Shown here piece by piece: positions 41,582-51,675 of a stretch of 64,000 nucleotides of DNA. A model generated the notes under the pieces. That model did no database searches, had not been told where the DNA came from, and worked only from the letters and a program-made list of their open reading frames with translations. A program made the position numbers and the translations under genes. The DNA is from an uncultured Flavobacteriaceae bacterium. Lineage in GTDB: Bacteria; Bacteroidota; Bacteroidia; Flavobacteriales; Flavobacteriaceae. The number at the start of each line of letters is the position of its first letter. The first letter of the stretch is position 1. Location of the stretch: the NCBI GenBank assembly GCA_947500445.1, contig CANMSB010000008.1, positions 62,001 to 126,000 on the forward strand. Reading direction: 5' to 3'.

Positions 41582-42577
41582 CTACTTGGTATTCATGGGT
41601 TCTTTGTTGTCGGTATGCGCCACGATGTTGGAAACGATCATTTTGGCATGTACCCTAGAATTTTCAATGAACCATTTATGGGTTTCCATGCCGCCACAAA
41701 TGACCCCCGCCAAATATAGCCCCTCGATATTGGTCTCCATCGTCTGGGGATCATAGCTAGGAATTCGTTTCTCATCCTGCGAGAGTACGATACCCAGTTT
41801 TTCCAAAAATCCAAAATCGGGCCGATAACCGGTCAGGGCCAAAACAAAATCGTTTTCGATGACGGTCGTGCCTTCAGGAGTTTCCACAACGATCTCGGTA
41901 GCGCGAACTTCCGCCAACCGACTGTGGTAATATGCCTTTATACTTCCTTCTTCGATACGATTGATGATGTCTGGCCGTACCCAGTATTTTACCCTTTTTC
42001 CGACTTCCGGACCGCGAATGATCAAGGTTACCTCCGCACCTTTTCGCCAACATTCCAATGCCGCATCAATGGCGGAGTTACTGGCACCGATAACCGCGAG
42101 TTTTTGATGGGCGTAGAAATGGGGGTCCCCGTAATAATGGGAAACCTTGGGCAGGTTTTCCCCAGGGATGTTCAAGGTATTCGGAAGATCATAAAAACCG
42201 GTGGCAATTACCACATTGTCAGATTGGTATTCGTTTTTGTCCGTTTTGATGGAAAAACCATCATCGGAACGAACCACCTGATCTACTTTTTCGAACAGTT
42301 TGATGCGAAGTCCATTACTGCTTACGATTCTGCGGTAATACTCAAGGGCTTCACTGCGCTTTGGTTTGGCTTCCTTGCTGATAAATGGAATATTATCGAT
42401 TTCCAACCGTTCAGAGGAAGAGAAGAACTGCATGTTCACCGGATAATTGAACAGGGAATTTACAATAGGCCCTTTTTCAATGATCACATAGGTCAATCCC
42501 TTTTTTTGTGCTTCCAAAGCGCAGGCGATTCCTATGGGGCCGCCCCCTACGATAACAAGATCTAGGTGCTCCATCAT
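41582..42577 (-). CDS. ypdA: YpdA-family (bacillithiol disulfide reductase-like) flavoprotein
   Basis: This 331-residue protein has two dinucleotide folds: FAD-binding LDLVIVGGGPIGIACALEAQ at the N-terminus and an NADPH-type segment LAVIGASNSAIDAALE in the middle, plus DFVLALTGYRPDF and LYLAGVICGGMETHKWFIEN. These match YpdA/Bdr, which reduces bacillithiol disulfides in Firmicutes. Bacteroidota also have this family, where bacillithiol use is assumed. Its start overlaps the rpe stop (ATGATG arrangement, start 42577 or 42574). Confidence 0.9.
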   Translation of the reverse strand: MMEHLDLVIVGGGPIGIACALEAQKKGLTYVIIEKGPIVNSLFNYPVNMQFFSSSERLEIDNIPFISKEAKPKRSEALEYYRRIVSSNGLRIKLFEKVDQVVRSDDGFSIKTDKNEYQSDNVVIATGFYDLPNTLNIPGENLPKVSHYYGDPHFYAHQKLAVIGASNSAIDAALECWRKGAEVTLIIRGPEVGKRVKYWVRPDIINRIEEGSIKAYYHSRLAEVRATEIVVETPEGTTVIENDFVLALTGYRPDFGFLEKLGIVLSQDEKRIPSYDPQTMETNIEGLYLAGVICGGMETHKWFIENSRVHAKMIVSNIVAHTDNKEPMNTK

Positions 42578-43233
42578 TCGGTCGCTTGTATTAATGTCGT
42601 AATCGTTTTTTCAGGGGAGTCGCTCTTAAATACAAAGCTGCCGGCAACCAGCACATCGGCACCCGTATCTTTTAACGCTTTGGCATTTTTTGATGTTACC
42701 CCACCGTCGATTTCGATAAGTGTCGATGCCTTTTTTTGTTCGATAAGCTGTTTTAGTGCCCGTGTTTTAGAGTAGGTATTTTCGATGAACGATTGTCCCC
42801 CAAACCCAGGGTTTACGCTCATGATACAAACCAGGTCGAGGTCGGTGATGACGTCCTCCAAGAGTTGTACGTTCGTATGCGGATTCAATGCCACTCCTGC
42901 TTGCATTCCCGCTTTTTTTATCGCTTGAACGGTTCTGTGCAAGTGGGTACAGGCTTCTAAATGAACGGTCAGTACGGAAGCTCCCAAATCGGCAAAAACA
43001 TTGATATAGCGGTCAGGGTCGACAATCATCAAATGAACGTCCAAAGGTTTCGTAGCATGTTCGGCAATCGCCTTTACTACTGGCATCCCGTAGGAAATAT
43101 TGGGAACAAAAACACCATCCATCACGTCGATATGGTGCCAATCGGCCCGGCTCCGGTTTACCATTTCAACATCGCGTTGCAGATTTCCAAAATCCGCTGC
43201 CAATAGGGAGGGTGCTATTTTGATCGTACTCAT
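42574..43233 (-). CDS. rpe: Ribulose-phosphate 3-epimerase
   Basis: From ATG 43233 (MSTIKIAPSLLAADFGNLQR) the protein is 219 residues, the usual length. Metal and catalytic residues sit in WHHIDVMDGVFVPNISYG, DVHLMIVDP, SVNPGFGGQSF and IEIDGGV. It interconverts ribulose 5-phosphate and xylulose 5-phosphate in the pentose phosphate pathway. A -7 box lies 26 bases upstream. Confidence 0.97.
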   Translation of the reverse strand: MSTIKIAPSLLAADFGNLQRDVEMVNRSRADWHHIDVMDGVFVPNISYGMPVVKAIAEHATKPLDVHLMIVDPDRYINVFADLGASVLTVHLEACTHLHRTVQAIKKAGMQAGVALNPHTNVQLLEDVITDLDLVCIMSVNPGFGGQSFIENTYSKTRALKQLIEQKKASTLIEIDGGVTSKNAKALKDTGADVLVAGSFVFKSDSPEKTITTLIQATE

Positions 43234-43258
43234 ATCGTTCAACTTCTTGTATGGGCTG

Positions 43259-43266
43259 CAAAAATA
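43259..43266 (-). promoter_or_regulatory. -7 promoter box of rpe-ypdA
   Basis: Minus strand TATTTTTG, an exact TAnnTTTG match 26 bases before ATG 43233. Confidence 0.55.
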
Positions 43267-43371
43267 CGGAATTGGTGCCGCTTATACCTTATGCCATCCC
43301 TTTTGAACGATAAATTGCGCAAACGCCATTGTGGAGGGCATTGTTGTTGGTACTGGGCACAAGTTCCGATA

Positions 43372-43533
43372 ATACCATTTCTAATGTTAAATTACCCATT
43401 AAAAATTGTTCTTTTCCGTGTATGCTTCAAAATAAAATCTAACCATAGCTACTGCTATGCTTAGATTTTCTTTTTCGCCTACCCAAAAAATCCCTGGTTT
43501 TTATTTGCGTAATTTAACACCAGAAATGGTATA
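43372..43533. repeat. 162-bp foldback (MITE-like) element
   Basis: The ends are inverted repeats of about 30 bases: ATACCATTTCTAATGTTAAA at the left and, on the other strand, ATACCATTTCTGGTGTTAAA at the right, continuing AATTAC. Inside, AAAATCTAACCATAGC - TACT - GCTATGCTTAGATTTT forms a second, 16-bp stem with one mismatch, so the whole element could fold into a long hairpin. There is no gene inside. It lies between rpe and trmL. Confidence 0.8.
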
Positions 43534-43577
43534 CCGCCAATGGCTTTCGTTGGAAAACCAAAGGGATACGGTGCCTA

Positions 43578-44036
43578 TTAGAGCGGCCTAAGCTTTTTAA
43601 GACCTTCATAAACGACGATGCCGACGGCATTTGCCAGGTTTAAGCTTCTGATGTGTTGGCTGAACATCGGTATCTTAAAAAGGGTTTCCCCATGGGACTC
43701 GGTAATCGATTTTGGAAGACCGGTGGATTCTTTTCCAAAAATTAAAAACATATCCTCTTCAAAGTCGATATCCCAATGTTCCTTTTCGCCATGACTGGAC
43801 AAAAACGCCATTTTTTTATCACCGTGTTGCTCGAAAAAGCTTTCGGTATTCTCGTATATCGTTACCGATACATGTTGCCAGTAATCCAGGCCGGCCCGCT
43901 TTACGCGCTTGTCGCTAAGTTCAAAGCCCAAGGGGCGTACCAAATGCAAATGGGAGCCGGTGGCCAGGGCCAAACGTCCTATGTTTCCTGTATTGTTCGG
44001 AATTTCAGGGGTAATCAATACGATGTTGAGCGGCAT
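43578..44036 (-). CDS. trmL: tRNA (cytidine(34)-2'-O)-methyltransferase TrmL
   Basis: The 152-residue SPOUT enzyme begins MPLNIVLITPEIPNNTGNIG and ends IRSLNLANAVGIVVYEGLKK. It has the motifs RLALATGSHLHLVRPLGFEL and FGKESTGLPKSI. TrmL methylates the ribose of the wobble base of certain leucine tRNAs. Its length is normal for this minimal SPOUT family. Confidence 0.93.
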   Translation of the reverse strand: MPLNIVLITPEIPNNTGNIGRLALATGSHLHLVRPLGFELSDKRVKRAGLDYWQHVSVTIYENTESFFEQHGDKKMAFLSSHGEKEHWDIDFEEDMFLIFGKESTGLPKSITESHGETLFKIPMFSQHIRSLNLANAVGIVVYEGLKKLRPL

Positions 44037-44079
44037 GGGGTCATTTTTAAGGAGGATGGGTATGGGCGACCTTTAATGT

Positions 44080-44418
44080 TCAAAACCAATCCAATTCAAA
44101 TTCAAGAACGTTATGCATCCAAGAGGCGAACAGCCCTAACGCTACAACCAAAACCGTACGATAGATTCCGCTATTTCGATGCCCTTTCCATTTTCTTTTG
44201 AACCACAGTAGGTCAAGAATCAAAAATAATGTAAAACTGATGATTCCGACAAGACTGCCCAAGGCATAAATGATGAAATCGCGAATATCAAAAATTTGTT
44301 GTAGCCTATTTTCCGATGCAACGGAAGGTCCCAGTTGTACATACTTGAATGCGATACAGACAAGAATGCTGAGCAAGGCCCAAGGGAGGTATGAAAGTAT
44401 TTTTCGTAAGATTGGCAT
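44080..44418 (-). CDS. Small membrane protein of unknown function
   Basis: The 112-residue product has three hydrophobic stretches (LPWALLSILVCIAFKYVQLG; YALGSLVGIISFTLFLILDL; RTVLVVALGLFASWMHNVLE) and a short basic loop KRKWKGHRNSG. No family was recognised. It reads in the same direction as trmL, ending 44 bases after the VF530 gene's stop region. Confidence 0.6.
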   Translation of the reverse strand: MPILRKILSYLPWALLSILVCIAFKYVQLGPSVASENRLQQIFDIRDFIIYALGSLVGIISFTLFLILDLLWFKRKWKGHRNSGIYRTVLVVALGLFASWMHNVLEFELDWF

Positions 44419-44461
44419 AGGGCTTTAGGTATTGCTGCTCTTCCCTTTGATAAATGGCAAA

Positions 44462-44704
44462 TTACTTTTTGCCCGATGTTTTGTTTACGGCACGCAGATA
44501 GAGCTGTTCTACCTTGGTTCGGGCCCATGGAGTTCTTCTAAGAAATTTTAAGGACGATTTTACGGAGGGATCTTTTTTAAAACAGTTGATATCGATTTTC
44601 GCGGCCAACTCCTCCCAAGTGTAACGTTCTACCAAAAATACCATAATATCCGCCAATTTTACACCATGTAAGGGATTGTTCGGTTGTGTTTTAAAATCGG
44701 ACAT
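44462..44704 (-). CDS. VF530 family DNA-binding protein
   Basis: The 80-residue protein matches the VF530/DUF2132 family: [40 protein letters not shown] and [20 protein letters not shown]. Members are small and helical with a proposed DNA-binding fold and unknown cellular role. Confidence 0.9.
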   Translation of the reverse strand: MSDFKTQPNNPLHGVKLADIMVFLVERYTWEELAAKIDINCFKKDPSVKSSLKFLRRTPWARTKVEQLYLRAVNKTSGKK

Positions 44705-44731
44705 CGGGTATGGGCTTTAGGGTATAAAATG

Positions 44732-44759
44732 AAAAAACTCCGGTAATCAGCCGGAGTTT
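44732..44759 (-). terminator. Rho-independent terminator of the primary sigma factor gene
   Basis: Minus strand: 9-bp stem AAACTCCGG / CCGGAGTTT with a 7-base loop, followed by six T, about 110 bases after the rpoD stop. Confidence 0.8.
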
Positions 44760-44870
44760 ATTCATCAATCAAAAAACGAACAGTCATGATAACTGCTTGT
44801 ACTGGTAAAATTACAATATATATGCCAAATTTCCAATTTGATAAAAATTTAACATCATAATTACTTGACC

Positions 44871-45734
44871 TTAACCTAAATAGGTTTTAAGAATTTTACT
44901 TCTTGAGGTATGTTTTAGTCTACGGATCGCTTTTTCCTTGATTTGCCTTACGCGTTCCCGAGTAAGATCAAAGGTTTCTCCGATTTCCTCTAGGGTCATG
45001 GAATGTTGACCGGCCAGACCGAAGTAAAGACGGATTACGTCCGCTTCCCTTGGGGTCAATGTTTCCAAGGCCCGCTCGATCTCCGTACGCAGGGAATCGT
45101 GCAACAGTTCCTTGTCGGGGTTTGGCGATTCACCACTACGCAATACATCGTAAAGGTTGGAATCTTCACCGTCGATCAAGGGCGCGTCCATGGATACATG
45201 GCGTCCCGAATTTTTTAAGGACTGCTTTACGTCTTCCACGGTCATGTCCAATTCTTTCGCTATTTCTTCTGCGGAAGGTGGACGTTCGTGTGCTTGCTCT
45301 AAAAAAGCAAAGGTTTTGTTTATTTTATTGATCGATCCGATCTTGTTCAACGGCAAGCGAACGATCCTGGATTGTTCTGCCAGTGCCTGAAGAATGGATT
45401 GACGGATCCACCAAACGGCGTATGAAATAAATTTAAATCCACGGGTCTCGTCAAAACGTTGTGCCGCTTTGATCAGTCCCAAGTTGCCCTCGTTGATAAG
45501 ATCGGGCAGTGTAAGTCCTTGGTTTTGGTACTGCTTGGCAACCGATACCACGAATCGAAGATTGGCTTTTGTGAGTTTTTCAAGAGCGATCTGGTCGCCT
45601 GCCTTGATGCGTTGTGCCAATTCTACCTCTTCATCAGCGGTAATCAAGTCTACTTTGCCGATTTCTTGCAAGTACTTGTCCAAAGATGCGGTCTCCCTAT
45701 TGGTGACCTGTTTTGTAATCTTTAGCTGTCTCAT
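44871..45734 (-). CDS. rpoD: Primary RNA polymerase sigma factor (short Bacteroidota RpoD)
   Basis: The 287-residue protein has sigma70 region 1.2 ([20 protein letters not shown]), region 2 ([40 protein letters not shown]), region 3 and region 4 with the helix-turn-helix ([20 protein letters not shown]). Region 1.1 and the non-conserved insertion of Escherichia coli RpoD are missing, the normal state in Bacteroidota. This sigma recognises the TAnnTTTG -7 boxes noted throughout the window. Confidence 0.95.
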   Translation of the reverse strand: MRQLKITKQVTNRETASLDKYLQEIGKVDLITADEEVELAQRIKAGDQIALEKLTKANLRFVVSVAKQYQNQGLTLPDLINEGNLGLIKAAQRFDETRGFKFISYAVWWIRQSILQALAEQSRIVRLPLNKIGSINKINKTFAFLEQAHERPPSAEEIAKELDMTVEDVKQSLKNSGRHVSMDAPLIDGEDSNLYDVLRSGESPNPDKELLHDSLRTEIERALETLTPREADVIRLYFGLAGQHSMTLEEIGETFDLTRERVRQIKEKAIRRLKHTSRSKILKTYLG

Positions 45735-45963
45735 TTACTTAAATTAAGTTCCTATTTGCATAGACTGCATATACTTATACGTAGAAATACGGGAAATGTT
45801 ACAATAGCATAAAAAAAACTTGCTTTTTTAGTTGTATGACCTCCCGAATGCAGTTGGTCGATGTATTTCGTCGCAAATGACATACATTCCTTACAAAGCT
45901 TAAGCCGGGTTAAAAGGCGACGGCGCTGGTCGGGCCAATCGGGTAATGGGCCTTATCGGGTAT

Positions 45964-45990
45964 AAAAAAAGCCCCAATTGAATTGGGGCC
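45964..45990 (-). terminator. Rho-independent terminator of pnp
   Basis: Minus strand: GCCCCAATT / AATTGGGGC stem followed by seven T, about 20 bases after the pnp stop. Confidence 0.85.
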
Positions 45991-46010
45991 TTTGTTTTAT
46001 GGACAAATAC

Positions 46011-48215
46011 TTAATCTCTGTCCCTTCTCGGTTTTCTATCACGATTATCGCGACGACGATCATTGGTTCTAGGCGGACGCTCCTTATAACCCTCCGGTTT
46101 TGGGAGCAACGCTTTTTTGGAGACCTTATCCTTTCTGGTCCTTGGATCCGTACCCAGGTACTTCACATCGAATACATCTCCCATGTTCACCACATCGGAA
46201 ACATTCTCGGTGCGTTCCCATGCCAATTCGGATACGTGCAACAGTACTTCGTTGCCCGGTGCGTCTTGGTATTCTACCACGGCTCCGAAATCCAACATCT
46301 TGATTACTTTCACCTCATATACGCTCCCTACTTCTGGCTTGAACATTAAGGAGTCTATTTTGGCCTGTACGGCATCGATACCGTTTTGATCGGTACCCAA
46401 AATTTCTACGATTCCTTCTTCCGTTACCGGGTCTTCATTGATAACGATGGTAGTACCGGTCTCTTTTTGAAGCTCCTGGATCACTTTTCCACCAGGGCCA
46501 ATCAAGGCACCGATAAATTCGTTCGGAATAATTCGGGTAACCATTTTTGGGGAATGCGGTTTTACATCGGCATTCGGGGTCGCAATGGTATCGGTCAGTT
46601 TTTCAAGGATGTGCAAACGACCATCTTTGGCCTGCATCAACGCTTTTACCAAAATTTCATAGGAAAGTCCCTTCACTTTGATATCCATTTGACAGGCGGT
46701 GATACCGTCAGCGGTACCGGTAACTTTAAAGTCCATATCTCCCAAGTGATCTTCATCACCCAAAATATCGGAAAGTACAGCGTATTTTCCAGAATCGGCA
46801 TCGGAAATCAATCCCATCGCAATACCGGAAACGGGTTTTTTCAATTGCACACCGGCATCCATCAACGCCATAGTACCCGAACAAACGGTGGCCATAGAGG
46901 AAGAACCATTGGATTCCAATACCTCGGATACGACACGTACGGTATACGGACAATCTTCAGGTACCATTCCTTTAAGGGCGCGCTGTGCCAAATTACCATG
47001 TCCTACTTCCCGACGAGAGGTTCCTCGAATAGGTCTTGCTTCTCCCGTTGAAAATGGGGGGAAGTTGTAGTGAAGGTAAAAGCGTTCTTCGCCTTCATGC
47101 GATGGCATGTCTATTTGGTTGGAGTCCCTTGAGGTTCCCAAGGTAACCGTTGCAAGTGCCTGGGTTTCCCCACGGGTGAAAATCGCGGATCCGTGTGTAG
47201 AGGGCAAGTAATCGATCTCGCACCATATGGGACGGATCTCGTCAGTTTTCCTACCGTCCAAGCGAAGTCCTTCGTTTAAGGTAAGGTCGCGTACCGCGGC
47301 CTTTTCGGCCTTGTAGAAATATTTGGATACCAAACCTCCGATATCTTCTAACTCTTCTTCTGAAAAAGTAGCTTTTATGGCTTCCTTTATTTCACCGAAA
47401 GCGGCACTGCGTTCGTGTTTTGCCGATCCTGCCTTGGCTACGGCATACACCTTATCGTAAGCGAGGTCGTGTACTTTTTTGGCCAGTTCCTCATCTTCTC
47501 TTTCCGGTTCGTACTCGCGAACTTCTTTTCTCCCGAAGGCTTCCGCCAAACGCATTTGTGCGGCACATTGTTCTTTAATGGCCTCATGTGCGAACTTGAT
47601 GGCTTCGGTCATTTCCTCTTCCGAAATCTCATCCATTTCACCTTCCACCATCATTACCGAGTCTGCCGATGCACCGATCATCATATCGATGTCCGATTCG
47701 GCCAACTGTGCACGGGTAGGGTTGATGATGAATTCGCCGTTTACACGACCGACCCTTGCCTCGGAAATGGCACATTCGAAAGGAAAGTCGGAAAGCTGAA
47801 TTGCGGCCGAAGCGGCCAATCCTGCCATAGCGTCGGGCATAACGTTTTCGTCATGCGACATCAACTGGATCATTACCTGTGTTTCGGAGTGATAGTCTTT
47901 TGGAAAAAGAGGACGTAAAACACGGTCTACCAAGCGCATGGTCAATACCTCGCCATCACTGGGTCGTGCCTCACGTTTGAAAAAGCCACCTGGATATCGT
48001 CCGGCAGCGGCAAATTTTTCGCGATAATCCACCGTTAACGGTAAAAAGTCGACATCACTTTGTTTGTAATTGGAAACGACCGTACATAACAGCATACATT
48101 TTCCGGATTGCACTACTACCGAACCATGGGCCTGTTTGGCCAATTTTCCGGTTTCGATGGAAATTTCTCTTCCATCACCGAGGTCGATCACCTCTTTAAA
48201 TACTTTTGGAATCAT
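46011..48215 (-). CDS. pnp: Polyribonucleotide nucleotidyltransferase
   Basis: The 734-residue phosphorolytic exoribonuclease contains two RNase PH-like domains (first ending near residue 220; second with [20 protein letters not shown] and [19 protein letters not shown]), a KH domain ([20 protein letters not shown]) and an S1 domain ([20 protein letters not shown]). A basic C-terminal tail of about 25 residues ([17 protein letters not shown]) extends beyond S1. It degrades mRNA with phosphate. It follows rpsO, the standard arrangement. Confidence 0.97.
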   Translation of the reverse strand: MIPKVFKEVIDLGDGREISIETGKLAKQAHGSVVVQSGKCMLLCTVVSNYKQSDVDFLPLTVDYREKFAAAGRYPGGFFKREARPSDGEVLTMRLVDRVLRPLFPKDYHSETQVMIQLMSHDENVMPDAMAGLAASAAIQLSDFPFECAISEARVGRVNGEFIINPTRAQLAESDIDMMIGASADSVMMVEGEMDEISEEEMTEAIKFAHEAIKEQCAAQMRLAEAFGRKEVREYEPEREDEELAKKVHDLAYDKVYAVAKAGSAKHERSAAFGEIKEAIKATFSEEELEDIGGLVSKYFYKAEKAAVRDLTLNEGLRLDGRKTDEIRPIWCEIDYLPSTHGSAIFTRGETQALATVTLGTSRDSNQIDMPSHEGEERFYLHYNFPPFSTGEARPIRGTSRREVGHGNLAQRALKGMVPEDCPYTVRVVSEVLESNGSSSMATVCSGTMALMDAGVQLKKPVSGIAMGLISDADSGKYAVLSDILGDEDHLGDMDFKVTGTADGITACQMDIKVKGLSYEILVKALMQAKDGRLHILEKLTDTIATPNADVKPHSPKMVTRIIPNEFIGALIGPGGKVIQELQKETGTTIVINEDPVTEEGIVEILGTDQNGIDAVQAKIDSLMFKPEVGSVYEVKVIKMLDFGAVVEYQDAPGNEVLLHVSELAWERTENVSDVVNMGDVFDVKYLGTDPRTRKDKVSKKALLPKPEGYKERPPRTNDRRRDNRDRKPRRDRD

Positions 48216-48468
48216 ACATTTGATTTTGTTCCGAATTTTTTATCGGATACGTTAAACAATGGTCTTTTTTGGCGGAGTGCCGTTTTCACCAAAGCGTATA
48301 GGTAGCGGCATCTCCATTTTGGGATACTCCTACACCATGCGATGGTATCGAACAGGTCACCGGCCTTTGTTGTTGTGTTGTTGTGTTGACCAATGAAAAA
48401 CTGTGTGCAGCTTTTTGTGTTGCCCTCTCGAAAACGTCCGAGCGATTCAGGGACTTTTGAACGGATAT

Positions 48469-48502
48469 AAAAAATGGGGGAAGCATCGCTTCCCCCATTT
48501 TT
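48469..48502 (-). terminator. Rho-independent terminator between rpsO and pnp
   Basis: Minus strand: 9-bp perfect stem GGGGGAAGC / GCTTCCCCC with a 3-base loop, extended by A-T pairs and followed by a T-run, starting 5 bases after the rpsO stop. Confidence 0.9.
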
Positions 48503-48506
48503 GAGA

Positions 48507-48776
48507 TTATTTTCGTATTCCTAGTTCTTTGATCAATTCACGATATTTTACAATATCCTTCTTTTTCAAATAATCCAGTAGACTTCTTCGCTTTCCTACC
48601 AAACGTACCAAAGAACGTTCGGTGTTGTAATCCTTATGGTTCTTTTTAAGGTGTCCGGTAAGGTGGTTGATGCGATGGGTGAACAAGGCGATCTGCCCTT
48701 CAGTTGAACCCGTGTTTTTTTCTTCTCCGCCGTGTTTCTTAAAGATTTCGGCCTTTACTTCCTTTGTTAAATACAT
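48507..48776 (-). CDS. rpsO: 30S ribosomal protein S15
   Basis: The 89-residue protein matches S15 (GSTEGQIALFTHRINHLTGH; HKDYNTERSLVRLVGKRRSL; LDYLKKKDIVKYRELIKELG). It binds 16S rRNA early in 30S assembly. A 55-base leader between its promoter box and start could host autoregulation, but I see no defined pseudoknot. Confidence 0.97.
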   Translation of the reverse strand: MYLTKEVKAEIFKKHGGEEKNTGSTEGQIALFTHRINHLTGHLKKNHKDYNTERSLVRLVGKRRSLLDYLKKKDIVKYRELIKELGIRK

Positions 48777-48830
48777 TCCAATATTGTTTTAAATGATTTT
48801 TATGTATCCGATTGATTTTCAATCAGGCCG

Positions 48831-48838
48831 CAAAGATA
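48831..48838 (-). promoter_or_regulatory. -7 promoter box of rpsO
   Basis: Minus strand TATCTTTG, an exact TAnnTTTG match 55 bases before ATG 48776. Confidence 0.55.
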
Positions 48839-49018
48839 AAACTATTTTTTAGATGCCGCACATGAATTTTTTTTTAATCCGGATTAAACCTTTTGGTTTC
48901 TTAAAGGTCTTACTGGTATGAATTGATGTGAAGTACCCGGTTAATAGAAAATGGGATAAATGCTAGCGAACATTTTTTGGGAAGGGTATTTGAATAATGA
49001 TGAACATTAAAATCTATA

Positions 49019-49876
49019 ATGATGAAACAAGGAATTGTAAGACTATTATTTTCAGGGGTCATAGTACTGGCCTCTTGTGACAGGGAGTCGAATACCGATT
49101 TAAACTTTGGGGATACTGGGGTGATCAGTGCCGTGGAACTACAAATAAGCGATGAAGCGGAATTGATTTCCGAGGATATCATGGGAATTGCCGAGGATGT
49201 GTACGCTACGGATGAAATTTCCACCGTTTCCAAGAACAATTATCGCTCCGATTTTTTACCGGACTGTGCCATTGTAACTACGGTAACGACGGATACTTCC
49301 AAAGAAAAAACCATTGCTTTTGGTGAAGGCTGTGAGTTGCCTAACGGTAATGTGGTGTCGGGAACCATGTATTTGAGCTACAATAAGGATATGGGGCTGG
49401 CCACTAAAACTGTGGAGCTGGTACTGGAAAATTTTACGTTCAATGGTGTTGCTGTTTCCGGCGGGGCATCGGTAGTTAGAACAGGGGCCACTGAAGGCGC
49501 GAACCCCAAGGGAATGGCGTCGTGGAGTTTTGAAGGGGTTTGGCCCGAAGGGGAGGCTACGAGTTTTGAAGGCAACAGGACCCGGGAATGGATCGAAGGA
49601 TATGGGTCCGGCTCATGGGGGGATAATGTGTTTTTGATTTCCGGATCGGGAACGCACACCAACAGGGCGGGCAAGACGCACACCAAAGAGATTGTAGAAC
49701 CATTGCGAAAAGAATGGTCCTGTCGGTTTATCGTTAGCGGTGTGCTGCGTATTTCGAGGGACGGTAATACCGCAAGCTTGGATTTCGGTGACGGTACATG
49801 TGATGCAAAAGGAATGTTGACCGATGCAGAAGGAAATATCGAGGAGGTAACCCTAAGACGGTTTTCCAAGAAATAA
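49019..49876 (+). CDS. Lipoprotein of unknown function
   Basis: The 285-residue product (start ATG 49019 or 49022) has a lipoprotein signal (RLLFSGVIVLASCDRESN; Cys21). The mature protein is beta-rich and glycine-rich, with CAIVTTVTTDTSKEKTIAFG, WSFEGVWPEGEATSFEGN and a C-terminal LDFGDGTCDAKGML segment. Related unnamed lipoproteins occur in marine Flavobacteriaceae; the function is unknown. It is transcribed divergently from rpsO. Confidence 0.65.
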   Translation: MMKQGIVRLLFSGVIVLASCDRESNTDLNFGDTGVISAVELQISDEAELISEDIMGIAEDVYATDEISTVSKNNYRSDFLPDCAIVTTVTTDTSKEKTIAFGEGCELPNGNVVSGTMYLSYNKDMGLATKTVELVLENFTFNGVAVSGGASVVRTGATEGANPKGMASWSFEGVWPEGEATSFEGNRTREWIEGYGSGSWGDNVFLISGSGTHTNRAGKTHTKEIVEPLRKEWSCRFIVSGVLRISRDGNTASLDFGDGTCDAKGMLTDAEGNIEEVTLRRFSKK

Positions 49877-50117
49877 TATTGAGTTGGTTTAGTTCAATTG
49901 TTGTGCGGCCGGGATGAATTATGGTGAGGCGTCTCGGTCGTACTTTTTGATAGCACCGACCGTTGTAACACAAGAAATGGGATAAGGCCGAAGTAGTTAT
50001 TAGGTCGCTTTGCGCAAGTACATTTCAATGCGCGCGAAATCAAGTTGATTCGCGTAATTCTTTGAAAATGTTTGCTTTCTCCTAGAAGTTGGCTCCATTA
50101 CCCAAAAAGAATGTCCT

Positions 50118-50624
50118 TTAGAAAGCGCACCCTTCCGGTAAAGGGTTCTCCGATGCCAATGCCTCGGCAAATTCGGCATCCAACCGAATCGGTTCAAATC
50201 CTTTTTCAACACTACCTTTCAGTACGGAATCGCCGTACCCAAGGTTGTTCATATGTGCCCTGATATACACTTCGGTATTGCCGGAGATGGCAATGGGCCC
50301 GCCAGACCTTGAAAAAGGTTGTTCCCCTACATGGCTATGGGCCAAAATACGGCGGAACAAAAGATTGCCATCGGTATCGATTACCTCCCACCAATCGGCA
50401 TACTGCTCGCATCCGGTATCGGGGCTGGAAACCGTTACGTTGAAACGATAGGCGTTCTCTTCCCCGCTGATCTCGACCAGGGTCGTTTTTGCCCCGCCCT
50501 CTTTGGAGGCAATATCCGAATCGGCCAAGGCCTCTTGCTCGTCCGCACTTATTTTGTCGGTAGAACAACAGAAAAGCATTCCGATAAGTAACGGGAATCC
50601 TATTAAGATGGGGGACATTTTCAT
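50118..50624 (-). CDS. Small lipoprotein of unknown function
   Basis: The 168-residue product has a lipoprotein signal (LIGFPLLIGMLFCCSTDK; Cys at 19-20). The mature part contains YRFNVTVSSPDTGCEQYADW, LFRRILAHSHVGEQPFSRSG and VYIRAHMNNLGYGDSVLKGS, a single-domain beta-sandwich pattern. No family name was recognised. It is convergent with the lipoprotein gene at 49019-49876, and the 241 bases between them hold nothing I can identify. Confidence 0.6.
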   Translation of the reverse strand: MKMSPILIGFPLLIGMLFCCSTDKISADEQEALADSDIASKEGGAKTTLVEISGEENAYRFNVTVSSPDTGCEQYADWWEVIDTDGNLLFRRILAHSHVGEQPFSRSGGPIAISGNTEVYIRAHMNNLGYGDSVLKGSVEKGFEPIRLDAEFAEALASENPLPEGCAF

Positions 50625-50768
50625 CTGTTAATATTTATTGTTTTTTAATGGTCAGATGTAATTCGCCAATAATCATTTCGGTTGGTATCAAGAATTGTTA
50701 TGGCTCATTTCATAGGTGTCTTTTTTTTGTGAACTGTAAAACGGTTGCCATCAAAATAAAAGGGTGTG

Positions 50769-51641
50769 CTAAGAAGCTTTTTCGCTACGGACCGGATTAT
50801 TTTGAATCAGGTCGATGTACAGATTGATTTTTTTCTTCAGTTGGCTCCGATGTACGATAAAGTCAAGAAAGCCATGCTCCAACAAAAATTCTGCAGTTTG
50901 GAAATCTTTTGGTAATTCCTTTCCGGTAGCCTCTTTTACGACCCTAGGTCCGGCAAAACCGATAAGCGCACCGGGTTCCGATATGGTGATGTCGCCCAAC
51001 ATGGCGTAGGAAGCGGTGGTACCTCCGGTAGTCGGGTCGGTACAAAGGGAAATATAGGGTATTTTGGCTTCCGCCAATTGCGCCAATTTTGCCGAAGTTT
51101 TCGCCAACTGCATCAATGATATGGCCGCTTCCATCATACGGGCCCCTCCGGACTTCGATATCATTAAAAATGGGATTTTCTTTTTAATGGAATGGTCTAT
51201 CGCCCGGGCAATTTTCTCCCCTACGACACTCCCCATAGAACCGCCGATAAAAGAGAAGTCCATACAGGCGACCACTAGGTCTTTTCCCACTGATTTTCCT
51301 ACCGCCGTCCGAACCGCATCGTTCAGGCCCGTTTTCTTTTGGGCCGCTTTCAAACGGTCCGAGTACTTTTTGGTATCCTCGAATTTCAACGGGTCTTTTG
51401 AGGTAAGCTTGCCGTCAAGCTCCTTAAACTTGTTGTCGTCAAAAAGTATTTCGAAATACTCCTTGCTTCCGATCCTTACATGGTAATCGTCTTCCGGACT
51501 TACATAAAAGTTTTTGGCCAATACCTCCGATTCCACGATTTTTCCGGTAGGGGACTTGTACCAAAGTCCCTTAGGGGTGTCTTTCTTTTCCTCGGTGGCC
51601 GTTTGTATACCCTTTTCCTTTCTTTTGAACCATGCTGTCAT
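50769..51641 (-). CDS. accD: Acetyl-CoA carboxylase carboxyltransferase subunit beta, zinc finger lost
   Basis: The 290-residue protein carries the carboxyltransferase core: [60 protein letters not shown] and [17 protein letters not shown]. It pairs with AccA to make malonyl-CoA for fatty acid synthesis. The N-terminal four-cysteine zinc ribbon of AccD is replaced by [20 protein letters not shown] and [10 protein letters not shown], with no cysteine in the first 120 residues. I recall this loss in other Flavobacteriia. accD and fbaA are adjacent on one strand with a 34-base gap, so they are probably co-transcribed. Confidence 0.95.
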   Translation of the reverse strand: MTAWFKRKEKGIQTATEEKKDTPKGLWYKSPTGKIVESEVLAKNFYVSPEDDYHVRIGSKEYFEILFDDNKFKELDGKLTSKDPLKFEDTKKYSDRLKAAQKKTGLNDAVRTAVGKSVGKDLVVACMDFSFIGGSMGSVVGEKIARAIDHSIKKKIPFLMISKSGGARMMEAAISLMQLAKTSAKLAQLAEAKIPYISLCTDPTTGGTTASYAMLGDITISEPGALIGFAGPRVVKEATGKELPKDFQTAEFLLEHGFLDFIVHRSQLKKKINLYIDLIQNNPVRSEKAS

Positions 51642-51675
51642 ACTACGGACGGTTTTAGTGCCTTGTTTAAGGGCG

